Source: Alcanivorax sp. S71-1-4 (GTDB lineage Bacteria > Pseudomonadota > Gammaproteobacteria > Pseudomonadales > Alcanivoracaceae). From it: DNA of 64,000 nucleotides. The notes below the pieces were generated by a model. It was not told the origin of the DNA. It did no database searches and saw nothing but the letters and a program-made list of their open reading frames with translations. A program made the position numbers and the translations under genes. Shown here piece by piece: positions 55,640 to 64,000 of the stretch. Location of the stretch: contig NZ_AQOR01000004.1 of NCBI RefSeq assembly GCF_009846755.1, positions 1 through 64,000 on the forward strand. Direction: 5' to 3'. Position 1 is the stretch's first letter. The number at the start of each line of letters is the position of its first letter.

Positions 55640-56806
55640 TCAGCCGTTGACGGCCGCAGCAAAGTCAATCAGGTAGCGGTCGGTGATCCGCTGCCGGAAC
55701 ATCAGGTTTTCAAGCGGGGGCACGGGCGTGTAGTCGTAGTCGATCCACAGCTTGCCGTCTTTCAGCGTGCTGGGCGTGTTGACGGTGTCGTCGTACCAGG
55801 CGCTGCCACCGAGCAGGTAGCCATTGCTGGTCAGCGACGACATCTTGCGGTTCACGCCTTCGAGGATGTCTTTCACCAGCGACGGGTGCAGGTCTTTATC
55901 GACCGCCCACATATGGGCGTCAGCCATGGTATCGGCGAGCACCTGCGCGGTGCGGGTGTAGCTCTCGAACGCGAACAGCGGATCATCCGAGCAGGTACGG
56001 CTGCCCCAGAAACGGAACCCGTTGTGGCGGATCAGTGTGGTGACGTCGCCGGCATTCAGCAGGCCGGCATCGGTGTTCGGATCCTGAAGATCCCAGAACA
56101 CGTCCTTGCTCAATCCGGTGACGCCATTCACGGGCACGTTCGACAAGGTCTTGTGCCAGCCCGTGTCCTGGTCGATCTTGGCGCGCAGTCCCAATGCCCG
56201 TGCCACCGCCCAGGCTTGGGCGTCCGCGTTGGCCTGAGTGTCCCAGCTCATGAAGTCCGGCCAGATCAGCATCACCTCGCGGGCGGCGAAGTTTGCACGA
56301 TAGGTCAGCACTTCGCTGACGCCCGCACCGATGGCGCTGACGTAGACGAATCCCCGCAGTGACTGTGCGATCTCCACCATGGCGGTGGTCACTGCCTGGT
56401 TATCCAGACCCGGCGCGCCGAGGATGCGCGGCTTTACCCCAAGCTGTGCCTGCGCACTCAGAAGCGCTTTCATGCCGGTGTACTGGCCATCGGTCACATC
56501 GCCGATCACATTCGACGTGGTGGCCGCGTCGTCTTCGCCTTCCGGTACACGCACCACCACCATGATCGGGTTGGTTTGCTCGGAAATGGCGGTCAGCGCT
56601 TTTCTCAGCGTGCCCTCGGTGCCGGCGCCGGACAGCGCTGCGCGGATATTGGAAACCAGCACAGCCTTGTTCAGCGGGAAAAGCGTGGCATCGGCGTCGG
56701 ACGCGGTGGCGACCAGACCAATGATGGCAGTGGCCACCGTGCGGATGGGGCGCGCGCCTTCATTGATTTCGATGACGCGGACGCCGTGGTGATATTGATC
56801 GGGCAT
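55640..56806 (-). CDS. Phage tail sheath protein (FI)
   Basis: This 388-residue contractile sheath subunit of the P2 FI family contains YHHGVRVIEINEGARPIRTVATAIIGLVATASDADA, WPDFMSWDTQANADAQAWAVARALGLRAKIDQDTGWHKTLSNVPVNGV and FRFWGSRTCSDDPLFAFESYTRTAQVLADTM. The ATG at 56806 follows GAGG; the frame is open to 56899 through the upstream dyad. It is the first gene of an FI-FII-E-E'-T-U-D unit, as in P2, with a candidate activator site centred 83 nt upstream. Confidence 0.95.
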   Translation of the reverse strand: MPDQYHHGVRVIEINEGARPIRTVATAIIGLVATASDADATLFPLNKAVLVSNIRAALSGAGTEGTLRKALTAISEQTNPIMVVVRVPEGEDDAATTSNVIGDVTDGQYTGMKALLSAQAQLGVKPRILGAPGLDNQAVTTAMVEIAQSLRGFVYVSAIGAGVSEVLTYRANFAAREVMLIWPDFMSWDTQANADAQAWAVARALGLRAKIDQDTGWHKTLSNVPVNGVTGLSKDVFWDLQDPNTDAGLLNAGDVTTLIRHNGFRFWGSRTCSDDPLFAFESYTRTAQVLADTMADAHMWAVDKDLHPSLVKDILEGVNRKMSSLTSNGYLLGGSAWYDDTVNTPSTLKDGKLWIDYDYTPVPPLENLMFRQRITDRYLIDFAAAVNG

Positions 56807-56872
56807 TTGGGCCTCGCAGGTCGGGGACACTTTGAGGCCATGTTGCACACGTTGCCGGGGGCGAACATCAAA

Positions 56873-56905
56873 GCCTGTTTGTATTTGCAACAAATACAAA
56901 CAGGC
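56873..56905 (-). promoter_or_regulatory. 15-bp palindrome before the sheath gene: terminator and/or activator dyad
   Basis: GCCTGTTTGTATTTG (56873-56887) is perfectly complementary to 56891-56905, with a 3-nt loop. Read leftward it lies 48 nt after the fibre gene stop and is followed by TTTGATG, so it could end the fibre transcript. The central 25 bp (56877-56901) share 20 bases with the dyad before hicA, and both are centred 83 nt from the start codon. P2 also has a late promoter (PF) here, activated by Ogr from a dyad near -55. Confidence 0.65.
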
Positions 56906-56953
56906 GGAGGAGGAAAGTTATGGCGTGCGCGGGGTATTTGGTGTGCGGATTTT

Positions 56954-59704
56954 TCAGCGGCCGACATGCGCCCAGGTAAGCACGCCAGGCTGGCCGCCGA
57001 GGTCTGTCAGCACCGGGAAGGTGGGATCCTGCACATCAATAATATGCGAGCCACCCACCGCGAGATATTGTCCATCCGGCGACGCGCGGAGCAGTGTCTC
57101 GTTCCCAGCAATGCCTGGCGTGACGTCGACTGCGATAGAGCCAAGTTCGGTGCCGGATTCCACATCGTACATTTTCACCACCACGCCCTCCGGCGAGACC
57201 GTGTTGCTGTAGGCGATAGCAATAACATGGTCCGTGTTGCCGAGGTAAGTCTTGTCAGGGATAAAGGCAATCCCTTCGACCAGGTGCTCAGTGCCCAGCG
57301 TAAAACTTCTGACCACCGCGCCCTCGGTCAGCCCGTACAGAAATGCAGACGAATCGTAGTAGCGCGTTGCGCTGGCGACGTAATAGTCGCTGCCGATCTG
57401 GTAAGCATCGAAGATGCCAGGGCCGTACCATCCTGGCTCGGCAATCAACGCATGGTGTGCAAAGGTGTCCAGATCCACCACATAGATGGCATTGCCAGCA
57501 CCCGGCGAGGCGGATGACGGGGCGCCGCCACCGGCAAACAGATATTTCCCGTCCGGGGAGAACGCGCCTTGTCCCATCGCAGGGTAGGCTGGGTCGGCCG
57601 GATATGCCGGGTACAGGGTGCCGCCACCCCCGCCGATCTTCCACACACGGTTGATGCCACCGCTGACGACATACAGTTCCTCCCTGGTAGGATGCCAACC
57701 ACACCAGCGAAATTGACCGTTGGCGACATTCGCGCCGGTGAGGGTGCCGGCATCCAGGTCGAGTGTTTTTACCTGTGTGCCCGCCCCCCATGAAAGCCGG
57801 CGCCCTGACCGAGAAAAGGACAGCGGTGTGTAGATGACACCCCCGCCAATGGCAGATTGAATGCCGCCCAGGCGGCGTGACAGGGAGCTGTTGAACGCAA
57901 CGATTTTGCCACCGGCATCCGAGACAACTACGCACCCGCCGCGCAGCGTGTCGCGCAGGTTCGACTTCACCACTGTGAGTTCGGCGTTTCCGGCTTCGCT
58001 CAGAATATGGTCGCGGAGTTCTGTCGAAACGCTCCATCCTGATCCCGTGATGACATCGGCGAGCGAATACAGCAGCGGGTCGCCAATGGCATCCAGGATC
58101 GGCGCATTGCGCTCTGCATGGACGTGCGGATAGGCCGACAGATTCTGCAACACTACCGGCGCAACGATAGACCCGCCACCCTCCATCTTTCTGGACAACT
58201 CGACCACCACCTTTTGCTCGGGCGGCATGGGCACCTTTTCTACCGCTTCGCCAACCCTGCGGACGACGTCGCCAGGTTCAAGTTCGATATTGATGGCCCA
58301 GGAAGGCAAGGGGACATTGAATGCAGAGGGCAGGAACAGGTTCAGCGAATCACGGCCAATGTTGATTTCCTGCGGTGGGATCCCTGACCACACATAGTCT
58401 ATTTTCAGAACGCCCATGTCCGGCGGCGAGGATTGCGGTTCCTCGGGAACATCGTCGCTGGTGCCACCCGTGAGCTTCGCCAGCTTGCCGCCGGTCAGGT
58501 CCAACACCATGGCCACATCGTCAACGGCATACGCGGCGCCCTGATACTGGCCCGGTGCAGTGATGGCCAACAGGTCGCCCTCGGACACATCTTCGGGCAG
58601 ATAGGTGGACACGGTTTGCATGGGCTGGCTGCCCTCGCTGGGCGAGTACGCGGCCAGTTCAGCAGGATCCACGGAAACTGATAGGGCGACATCTTCCGTC
58701 CATTGCCCTATGCCCGTGATGCCGTAAAGGGCGTCGGCAAGCGGGAAAGGCAGCACAGTGGTCTGGTCGTAGCTGATCGAAGCCACGGCCACGCGCAGGG
58801 TATTGGCCGTGAAATCCACCTCGAAAAAAATCGTGTTGTCCGAGATCGGCGTCATGGCGCCCAGCGCTTCGCTGGTCACCTGCACATTGCCGGCCAGGGC
58901 ATAAACCATGATGCCGTCATTGTCGGCCAGATCAGACGCTGAAATGCCGGCCTGCACCTGGGCTTGTGAAATGGATTCCGATGCCAGGGCGGAAATATCC
59001 AACAGCCACCAGTAGATCCCGGACATCGGCGGGGCGCCGTCGAACACAACACCCAGCACGCTGCCTGGTGGTGGAGAGGTGACGGTCAGGCCATCAATGC
59101 TTTGCACCGGCGGTGTGGGCAGCAGGGCCGGATCCATTGCGGTCAAGGCGGACAATGCGGTGAGCTGCTGATGCGCAGGAATATCCCACGGCACCAGCTT
59201 GTTGCCCTGGCTGGGCAGGGCAAGCAGATCCTGTTTGGTGGCGAAGTTGTTGAGCACCCATGCCTGGGTCGCGTCACCGGCCACGATCTCGATCACCACC
59301 GCCGCATCGTCCACGCCCAGGATCCGCACCACCGCGCTGATGGAGGACACGATAGTGCTGCCGGTGCCCAGCATTGGCAAGGGCATGGGCGGGGTGTTCC
59401 CCACCGCCACCAGGGTGGCGCCAGCGAACAAGCCCAGCGCGCGGCAGGTAAAGCCACCTTTGTCACCGGGCACCATCATTTCTGCGTGAATCAGATTGGC
59501 TGCACCAGGCACGCTCGCCACCATGGCGACCTCGCCCCGGTAACGCTCATTGATCAGGTGTTCCATCTCCCTGCTGGGTTCATAAGGCACGCCACCACCA
59601 TCGCACAGCGCCATATGCGTGATCTGCAAACGTGTTTCCGTGCGGGTGGCTTCCTCGATCAGCGCTTCACCAGCAGCGGTCAGACGGGTGAAATACAGGG
59701 CCAT
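56954..59704 (-). CDS. Second tail-fibre protein with C-terminal beta-propeller-like region
   Basis: This 916-residue protein has an N-terminal tail-collar fibre domain (DUF3751-like: YFTRLTAAGEALIEEA, LQITHMALCDGGGVPYEP). A long beta-rich middle follows, and a C-terminal 290 residues contain repeated blade-like motifs: RWCGWHPTREELYVVSGG, GAFSPDGKYLFAGGG, YVVDLDTFAHHALI and ASPDGQYLAVGGSHIIDV. These resemble YVTN/WD40-type beta-propellers. The N-terminal part attaches fibres to the baseplate; the tip probably binds the host surface. ATG at 59704 follows GGAGG. In P2 this position holds G, the fibre assembly chaperone, which is absent. Confidence 0.8.
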   Translation of the reverse strand: MALYFTRLTAAGEALIEEATRTETRLQITHMALCDGGGVPYEPSREMEHLINERYRGEVAMVASVPGAANLIHAEMMVPGDKGGFTCRALGLFAGATLVAVGNTPPMPLPMLGTGSTIVSSISAVVRILGVDDAAVVIEIVAGDATQAWVLNNFATKQDLLALPSQGNKLVPWDIPAHQQLTALSALTAMDPALLPTPPVQSIDGLTVTSPPPGSVLGVVFDGAPPMSGIYWWLLDISALASESISQAQVQAGISASDLADNDGIMVYALAGNVQVTSEALGAMTPISDNTIFFEVDFTANTLRVAVASISYDQTTVLPFPLADALYGITGIGQWTEDVALSVSVDPAELAAYSPSEGSQPMQTVSTYLPEDVSEGDLLAITAPGQYQGAAYAVDDVAMVLDLTGGKLAKLTGGTSDDVPEEPQSSPPDMGVLKIDYVWSGIPPQEINIGRDSLNLFLPSAFNVPLPSWAINIELEPGDVVRRVGEAVEKVPMPPEQKVVVELSRKMEGGGSIVAPVVLQNLSAYPHVHAERNAPILDAIGDPLLYSLADVITGSGWSVSTELRDHILSEAGNAELTVVKSNLRDTLRGGCVVVSDAGGKIVAFNSSLSRRLGGIQSAIGGGVIYTPLSFSRSGRRLSWGAGTQVKTLDLDAGTLTGANVANGQFRWCGWHPTREELYVVSGGINRVWKIGGGGGTLYPAYPADPAYPAMGQGAFSPDGKYLFAGGGAPSSASPGAGNAIYVVDLDTFAHHALIAEPGWYGPGIFDAYQIGSDYYVASATRYYDSSAFLYGLTEGAVVRSFTLGTEHLVEGIAFIPDKTYLGNTDHVIAIAYSNTVSPEGVVVKMYDVESGTELGSIAVDVTPGIAGNETLLRASPDGQYLAVGGSHIIDVQDPTFPVLTDLGGQPGVLTWAHVGR

Positions 59705-59706
59705 GC

Positions 59707-61335
59707 TCAAACCTCCAGGAAGTGCAGGGGGACCACGTCAGGCCCGACCAGGCTATTGGCGTCGTAGGCTTCAACGCGGATGGCGGCGTACATGCTGGAA
59801 ATCGGCGGATCGATGCCGCCGTCCAGGTTGCAGGTCGGTGAATGGCTCGAGTTGTACATCCACATGCCCCCGCCCATCAGGTACTGGCGCTTGCTGGCTG
59901 ACAGCGCGTCCGGGATGAAATTGACCGTGGCCCGCCCGATCTGGTCACCGGCCTCCCGGATAACGCCAGCGACGTTTTTCCCTTTGATAACCGGGTGAAG
60001 CTGGATCCGAACCGAGCCGTACCTTGCGTTTGGAACGGGCGCGACGTTGATGTTGAAACCGAACGACTCCGGTATGGATTCTGCCCAATGGCTGGTGACG
60101 ATCGCGGTCCCTGACGCGGGCAGGTTGCCGCTCACGGCGGTGAAGGAGATGCGGTTGCCGGCGTAAAAGCGGATGGCCTGGGTTTTCAGTGGGTCGTCAT
60201 CGCCTGGCAACGGCAGCCCGCCTATCGGCGTCACCCACTGGATCCGCATGATGGAACTGTTGGCCGGAATGGAGACGGTGTAGTAGGCGTGGCGCACGTC
60301 AGCCTGCGCCAGAGAGGTGATGCACATCGCCTTCGGAATGTAGTCATAGATGCCCAGATTGATCTGGGCTTCCTTCGCGCTGTCCAGGTCGGAGAGGTTA
60401 TTGCCGCGGCGCGCAAACCCACGTTCGGCCAGAACGACATCCAGCGTTTTCGGTGACAGGGCAAGATCACGGCTGATTCCTTCCTTCGCGGCATCGTCCC
60501 CGGCGAATTTGGTCAGGCCATACACTTCCTCCGAGGCATGGTTGATGCCGGAGGTCTGGTCATTCTGCACACCATAGATCAGCGTACCGGCGTCGCGTGC
60601 TTCCGCGAGTGTGATCTGCGCGTCGCCGGTGATGGTGTAATCCACCTCACGAATCAGACGGGCGCCATTGATGTAATAGCCGGCATTGCTGGTGCCGATG
60701 TCGGCCCAATTCACGACGGTTTGAGCCTCTGCCAGTTCCTGCAGTTCGTCGCGCGTGTCGAACTGGATACTCAGCCCCTCGATGTCGAGGTCGAACCATT
60801 CGACATCATGATCGGAATTCGAGCGTTTGCGCAGCACCTGCCAGGTGGTGCCACCGGGTGCGGAAAGAAAATTGCTCAACACCCATGCGCGGCTGGCCAC
60901 CACCACAGCGGGGTTGATCTGCATGCTGATGGCGCTGGTGGACGCGACCACCACTAGCATGCGCACGATCAGATCCTGGGTGGCCCCTTGTTCGACCGTG
61001 GCTTTTTCGGTGGCGGGGAAATTGCAAATGGCAATCAGGTCGCCGTCGCGGTCTTTCACGCCTGCCTCGCGCACCACAAAGCCACCCACGGTAGGCGGAA
61101 TGATCGCCTCCGCGATAAACGCGGTTTCGCTGCCGCCCACCGGGTAGACCCGGTTCAGACGCACCTCATGCACCTGGCGCACCAGCGTGCTGCGTTGGTC
61201 ATCGGGCGTGACCGGCACGCCCTGGCCATCCCCAAAGACCATCGTGTCCAGATTCAGCGGCGAGTTCGTTGCCAGTGCCTGGGCAATTCTGGCGCGGCCC
61301 AGGGCGGTGGGAAGACCGTAGTAGATTCTCGGCAT
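59707..61335 (-). CDS. Tail-fibre protein (gpH-like N-terminus)
   Basis: This 542-residue fibre begins with the same domain class as its downstream neighbour (YYGLPTALGRARIAQALA, LDTMVFGDGQGVPVTPDD, VRQVHEVRLNRVYPV). A shaft segment typical of P2 H fibres, EEVYGLTKFAGDDAAKEGISRDLALSPKTLDVVLAERG, follows. The C-terminal 200 residues have no recognised chaperone or tip domain. The ATG at 61335 has GGAG upstream; a GTG at 61341 overlaps the gpI stop. It probably mediates host recognition. Confidence 0.88.
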   Translation of the reverse strand: MPRIYYGLPTALGRARIAQALATNSPLNLDTMVFGDGQGVPVTPDDQRSTLVRQVHEVRLNRVYPVGGSETAFIAEAIIPPTVGGFVVREAGVKDRDGDLIAICNFPATEKATVEQGATQDLIVRMLVVVASTSAISMQINPAVVVASRAWVLSNFLSAPGGTTWQVLRKRSNSDHDVEWFDLDIEGLSIQFDTRDELQELAEAQTVVNWADIGTSNAGYYINGARLIREVDYTITGDAQITLAEARDAGTLIYGVQNDQTSGINHASEEVYGLTKFAGDDAAKEGISRDLALSPKTLDVVLAERGFARRGNNLSDLDSAKEAQINLGIYDYIPKAMCITSLAQADVRHAYYTVSIPANSSIMRIQWVTPIGGLPLPGDDDPLKTQAIRFYAGNRISFTAVSGNLPASGTAIVTSHWAESIPESFGFNINVAPVPNARYGSVRIQLHPVIKGKNVAGVIREAGDQIGRATVNFIPDALSASKRQYLMGGGMWMYNSSHSPTCNLDGGIDPPISSMYAAIRVEAYDANSLVGPDVVPLHFLEV

Positions 61336-61337
61336 GC

Positions 61338-61958
61338 TCACTCCGGGAAGACCGTTACATTGACTGACATGGCGATGCCCACGGCGACGTTCAGGCTGCC
61401 GTAGCTGTCGATGTGCTGTTGATCGAAGGCGCCAATCTCCACCTCGTTGCCGGAGATCACTTCCACGCCGAGGAACAGATCGACCTCCGTGACGCCCACC
61501 AGGGTGACGCCGGTCAGGTGGCTGCGGACGTTCTTGGCGTCATTGATCAGTTGTTCCAGTTGGCGGTACAGCGGCAGCTCGACACCGCTGTCAGCAATGC
61601 GCACTTCCGCCCGGAACGTGAACGGATCGCGGCGGGGCGATTCTTCAAACCACTCCCGGATGGTGATGTCGTAACCGAGCGAGGCGATAGCGCGCTTCAC
61701 CGCACCGAGCGTGCCCCGGTATCGGTGGATGGCGATGGCGTTCCCGACCACGGCCCGCTTTTGCGCGTCGCTCCAGCGGCTGTCCCATTGATCCACGGCA
61801 AAGGCCCAGGCCAGCCAGGGCAACAGCGCCACCGGGCACGTTTCCGGATCCCACACGGTTTTGACGGGCACCGGCACGTCGAACGCGCGGCGGGTGGCCA
61901 CCTCGAGGGCGCGCTCCAGGGGCGTGGCGTTCGGCGGCAGCAGGGACAGGTCACTCAT
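61338..61958 (-). CDS. Phage tail protein I (baseplate wedge)
   Basis: This 206-residue P2 gpI-type baseplate protein contains LLPPNATPLERALEVATRRAFDVPVPVKTVWDPETCPVALLPWLAWAFAVDQWD and HRYRGTLGAVKRAIASLGY. It connects fibre H to the wedge. ATG at 61958; an in-frame GTG precedes it at 61961. It overlaps J by 8 nt. Confidence 0.94.
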   Translation of the reverse strand: MSDLSLLPPNATPLERALEVATRRAFDVPVPVKTVWDPETCPVALLPWLAWAFAVDQWDSRWSDAQKRAVVGNAIAIHRYRGTLGAVKRAIASLGYDITIREWFEESPRRDPFTFRAEVRIADSGVELPLYRQLEQLINDAKNVRSHLTGVTLVGVTEVDLFLGVEVISGNEVEIGAFDQQHIDSYGSLNVAVGIAMSVNVTVFPE

Positions 61959-62859
61959 CACGGCCCCCGATCACCAGCGTGATGCTGGTGCAATAGGTGG
62001 CCTCGTGATCGGCGGCGGTAATGTCCGCACCGGGCAGATCGATATGCACGTTCTGGACGCCTTCGACATGCAGCGCGGCGTAGATCCCGGACAGGGTCAC
62101 ATCCAGCCCCAGAGCGTGAGTGCGATCCGCATACTGCTGGGCACGTCGCCGCGCTTCTTCCAGCACCACATTTTCATCGGGGCCGGGGTAGAGGATCAGG
62201 GTGGCCTGCACCGCGTACTCGATAATGCCACCGCTTTGGACAAGCACTTCGTCGGTCAGTGGCCGAGTGTTGTCTTCCGTCAATGCGCCCGCCACGGCGT
62301 CGAGCACTTGTTGTGTCGGTGCGCCGGATCCGTGCCGGGACAGCACAGCGAGAATGACCTGCCCTGGCAGAACGCTGTATGGCTTGGCATCCAGTACATC
62401 GGGATGCGCGCCCAGCGCGTGGAAGATATAACTCTCGATGCTGCCGGCGGTGCTGTATCGAGACGGCGCGAGCTGCGCGCGGCGGCGCAGCGCTTCATCG
62501 CTTTCATACACGGCGGGGATCGGTGGGATAGCGGTCGGGGCACCCTCGCTGAGGGTCAGCCGTGTGATGTTGTAGGGTTCTTTTGCCACGATGTTATCCA
62601 GGTCGGCGCCCGTGGCGGTGGCCAGCATGACAGCGCGCGCGCTGGCGTTAATACGGGCGCGCAGCCGCATCTCGCGATAGGCGCACACCTGCAGGATCTT
62701 GTAGGCCGGGTCGGCATCGGTCAGATCCTCGAACTGGCCGTCGGGATCCAGACCAGCCAGGTCGGCGATCATGTCGGCGAGGATTTGTTCATAGTCGAGC
62801 GTCTCGACCACATCAGGCGTTGGCAGCCGGCTCAGATCCACCACGGAATAACTGCTCAT
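61951..62859 (-). CDS. Baseplate assembly protein J
   Basis: This 302-residue baseplate wedge protein of the gpJ/gp47 family contains LDYEQILADMIADLAGLDPDGQFEDLTDADPAYKILQVCAYREMRLRARINASARAVMLATATGADLDNI, then SYIFHALGAHPDVLDAKPYS and PGQVILAVLSR. It lies between W and I, the P2 order, with short overlaps. Confidence 0.95.
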   Translation of the reverse strand: MSSYSVVDLSRLPTPDVVETLDYEQILADMIADLAGLDPDGQFEDLTDADPAYKILQVCAYREMRLRARINASARAVMLATATGADLDNIVAKEPYNITRLTLSEGAPTAIPPIPAVYESDEALRRRAQLAPSRYSTAGSIESYIFHALGAHPDVLDAKPYSVLPGQVILAVLSRHGSGAPTQQVLDAVAGALTEDNTRPLTDEVLVQSGGIIEYAVQATLILYPGPDENVVLEEARRRAQQYADRTHALGLDVTLSGIYAALHVEGVQNVHIDLPGADITAADHEATYCTSITLVIGGRDE

Positions 62860-62861
62860 GA

Positions 62862-63203
62862 CTACACCGCTCCTTTCAGGCCCAGCGGCACCTGCAACTG
62901 CCCTACGGTGCCGTTCTCGACGGTTTCGATATCCACCACCAGGCCACCTTCGCTGACGATCAGCAGCACTCTCTGGATCTGTACGCTTGGCACCCAGGTC
63001 ATGATGGCCGTGGCGGTGGCCGCGTAAGAGCGCAACAGCGTTGCGCCGTGCAGGGGCTGGTCGATCAGTTCCGGCAGCAGGGAACCGTAGGCGCGGCGCA
63101 TGACGCGGCTACCGATGGGCGTGGTGAGGACGTCGCGGATGCACTGCTGAAGATAGTCCCGGCGCGGCATGGTCTTGCCGGTGTAGGCATTCATGCCGGT
63201 CAT
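62862..63203 (-). CDS. GPW/gp25 family baseplate protein W
   Basis: This 113-residue wedge protein of the gpW/gp25 (T4 lysozyme-like) family contains SRVMRRAYGSLLPELIDQPLHGATLLRSYAATATAIMTWVPSVQIQRV. It is encoded between V and J; its start overlaps the V stop by 4 nt. Confidence 0.94.
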   Translation of the reverse strand: MTGMNAYTGKTMPRRDYLQQCIRDVLTTPIGSRVMRRAYGSLLPELIDQPLHGATLLRSYAATATAIMTWVPSVQIQRVLLIVSEGGLVVDIETVENGTVGQLQVPLGLKGAV

Positions 63204-63925
63204 ACCGGATTCTCCGATGTGCCCGAGCCAGGTGTTACGCCGCCCACCCGCAGCGTGCTGCCCACCGCAACGCCGTTGTTCGTCATTGAACCGATGACGT
63301 CGAGATTCCCCTCGATGGAGAAATTGCCCTGTAGCGTGGCGCCGCCGCCGGCCGCACCGGGGGCGGCGGACAGCGGGCCGGCGAGTGTCAGTGGGCCGTT
63401 GACCTTCACCGCACCGTTGAACGTAATGGTGGCCGCATCGACCTGCACCACGGGGGCGAGCGCCACCACCCGGCCGGCGGCCTCGGCCTGGATATCTCCC
63501 GCAGCCGAGGCGGCGATACTACCGCCGGCCGTGGCCTCGATATTGCCGGTGGCGCGGACATCGATGTCGCCCTGGACATTGGCCACCAACCGATGGGTGG
63601 TTTTGTTGTAGCGCAGCACCGTGCCGTCCGCGAAGGCGATCTCGCGGCTGGCCTGGTCAGTGGTGGACGGCGGGTGCGCATCGGAATACAGCCCCACCAG
63701 CACCAGCCCCTGGGCCAGATCGCCGCTCGGGCTGAACACGGTCACCTGTTCACCGACCGAAGGCGGCCACCAGCTTGTATCGTCGCCGGCGCGGGCCGCA
63801 AACCAGGGCAGCCAGGTGGTCAGCAGGTCGCCACTTTCCACGCGGCACCGACGGCCCTCGACGCTGTGAATGGTGCCCAGGCGGATCATGTTTTCCAGGC
63901 GGCGCGCCAGCTCGGCCAGGTTCAC
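63200..63925 (-). CDS. Baseplate assembly protein V (central spike)
   Basis: This 241-residue spike protein of the P2 gpV family has an N-terminal OB-like domain (IRLGTIHSVEGRRCRVESGDLLTTWLPWFAARAGDDTSWWPPSVGEQVTVFSPSGDLAQGLVLVGLYS). A repetitive beta-helical middle (DIDVRATGNIEATAGGSIAASAAGDIQAEAAG) and a short tip follow. A P2-type iron-binding HxH near the C-terminus is not evident. The GTG at 63925 overlaps the stop of the upstream gene. Confidence 0.93.
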   Translation of the reverse strand: MNLAELARRLENMIRLGTIHSVEGRRCRVESGDLLTTWLPWFAARAGDDTSWWPPSVGEQVTVFSPSGDLAQGLVLVGLYSDAHPPSTTDQASREIAFADGTVLRYNKTTHRLVANVQGDIDVRATGNIEATAGGSIAASAAGDIQAEAAGRVVALAPVVQVDAATITFNGAVKVNGPLTLAGPLSAAPGAAGGGATLQGNFSIEGNLDVIGSMTNNGVAVGSTLRVGGVTPGSGTSENPV

Positions 63926-64000
63926 GCATCACCCCCTGCCAGATGGCGCAGCAAGGCATCGCGCACGAACGCGCTGTCGCCAGGGGAAAAGCCCACCAGG
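63922..64000 (-). CDS. Phage virion morphogenesis protein S, C-terminal fragment
   Basis: Only the last 25 codons are in the window: LVGFSPGDSAFVRDALLRHLAGGDA and a TGA. The LLGLSxxDxxxIxDxLLxHL pattern is the C-terminus of P2 gpS-like tail completion proteins, and S directly precedes V in P2. The stop overlaps the V start by 4 nt. The rest of the gene lies to the right. Confidence 0.75.
   Translation of the reverse strand, partial: LVGFSPGDSAFVRDALLRHLAGGDA

Larger units (their letters stand above)
38367..64000. mobile_element. P2-type tail prophage, left part (right end outside the window)
   Basis: From the tRNA-Ser 3' end the window holds an integrase, early and replication genes, a repressor switch and a contiguous P2-like tail operon. 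Capsid, portal, terminase and lysis genes would lie further right. The chromosomal side ends at the tRNA, which in site-specific integration is rebuilt by the phage att core. Gene order differs from P2 itself: the regulatory and replication block lies between int and the tail genes. Confidence 0.9.

Overview
The window is about 38 kb of ordinary gammaproteobacterial chromosome (1 to about 38366) followed by about 25.6 kb of an incomplete prophage (about 38367 to 64000) that runs off the right edge. The DNA is GC-rich. The gene set (paired acyl-CoA dehydrogenases, malate synthase G, CspD, Bpt, a MoaCDE set) and the gene order suggest a marine, alkane- or fatty-acid-using member of the Alcanivorax/Oceanospirillales group; that placement is inference, because no 16S gene is present.

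Chromosomal part. 101-4346 holds two envelope lipoproteins (DUF4398 and DUF4398-OmpA), a small repeat-tailed protein, a UPF0149 protein and a membrane diguanylate cyclase. 4967-11397 is a lipid and acetate metabolism block (two acyl-CoA dehydrogenases, an SDR, TtcA, malate synthase G). 11681-22266 contains the block roxA-purB-hflD-mnmA-nudJ, then moaCDE on the other strand, then rluE and icd. Apart from moaCDE this matches the Escherichia coli order ycfD...purB-hflD-mnmA-nudJ-rluE-icd. 22450-36339 is another E. coli-like neighbourhood: cspD, clpS-clpA, infA, bpt, aat, trxB, ftsK, lolA, rarA, serS and cysG. ClpS, ClpA, Aat and Bpt together form an almost complete N-degron pathway in 5 kb. 36346-38033 holds tusB, tusC, tusD and yccA. 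TusBCD and MnmA act in the same tRNA 2-thiouridine pathway and TtcA performs a related thiolation. Several small palindromic repeats (4758-4919, 11463-11684, 25893-25923 and a fragment at 1-18) lie between genes.

Prophage part. A tRNA-Ser(UGA) gene (38277-38366) is followed by repeated TGGGAAC motifs and a tyrosine integrase, so the tRNA 3' end is the likely attachment site. A leftward early operon (48636 down to 39798) encodes a small putative DNA-binding protein, an Ogr/Delta zinc-finger activator, several small proteins, a KilAC-like protein, an 898-aa primase-helicase, a C5 and an N6 DNA methyltransferase and an antirepressor-like protein. A hicAB toxin-antitoxin pair faces the other way. 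A cI-like repressor (48717) is divergent from this operon, with a palindromic operator between them. Beyond it are an AT-rich membrane-anchored accessory gene and a second repressor-like gene. From 50160 to 64000 is a leftward P2-type tail module in the order S-V-W-J-I-fibre-fibre-FI-FII-E/E'-T-U-D, with an intact E/E' -1 frameshift site.

The most interesting signals are these. (1) A 25-bp dyad occurs twice, 15.6 kb apart, upstream of hicA and of the tail sheath gene, each centred exactly 83 nt before the start codon, which suggests shared phage late activation of a toxin-antitoxin pair. (2) A 135-nt, highly structured three-way-junction element at 40119-40253 looks like a phage regulatory RNA. 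(3) Two tandem tail-fibre genes are present, one ending in a beta-propeller-like domain. (4) The AT-rich accessory gene beside the lysogeny switch has no recognisable function.
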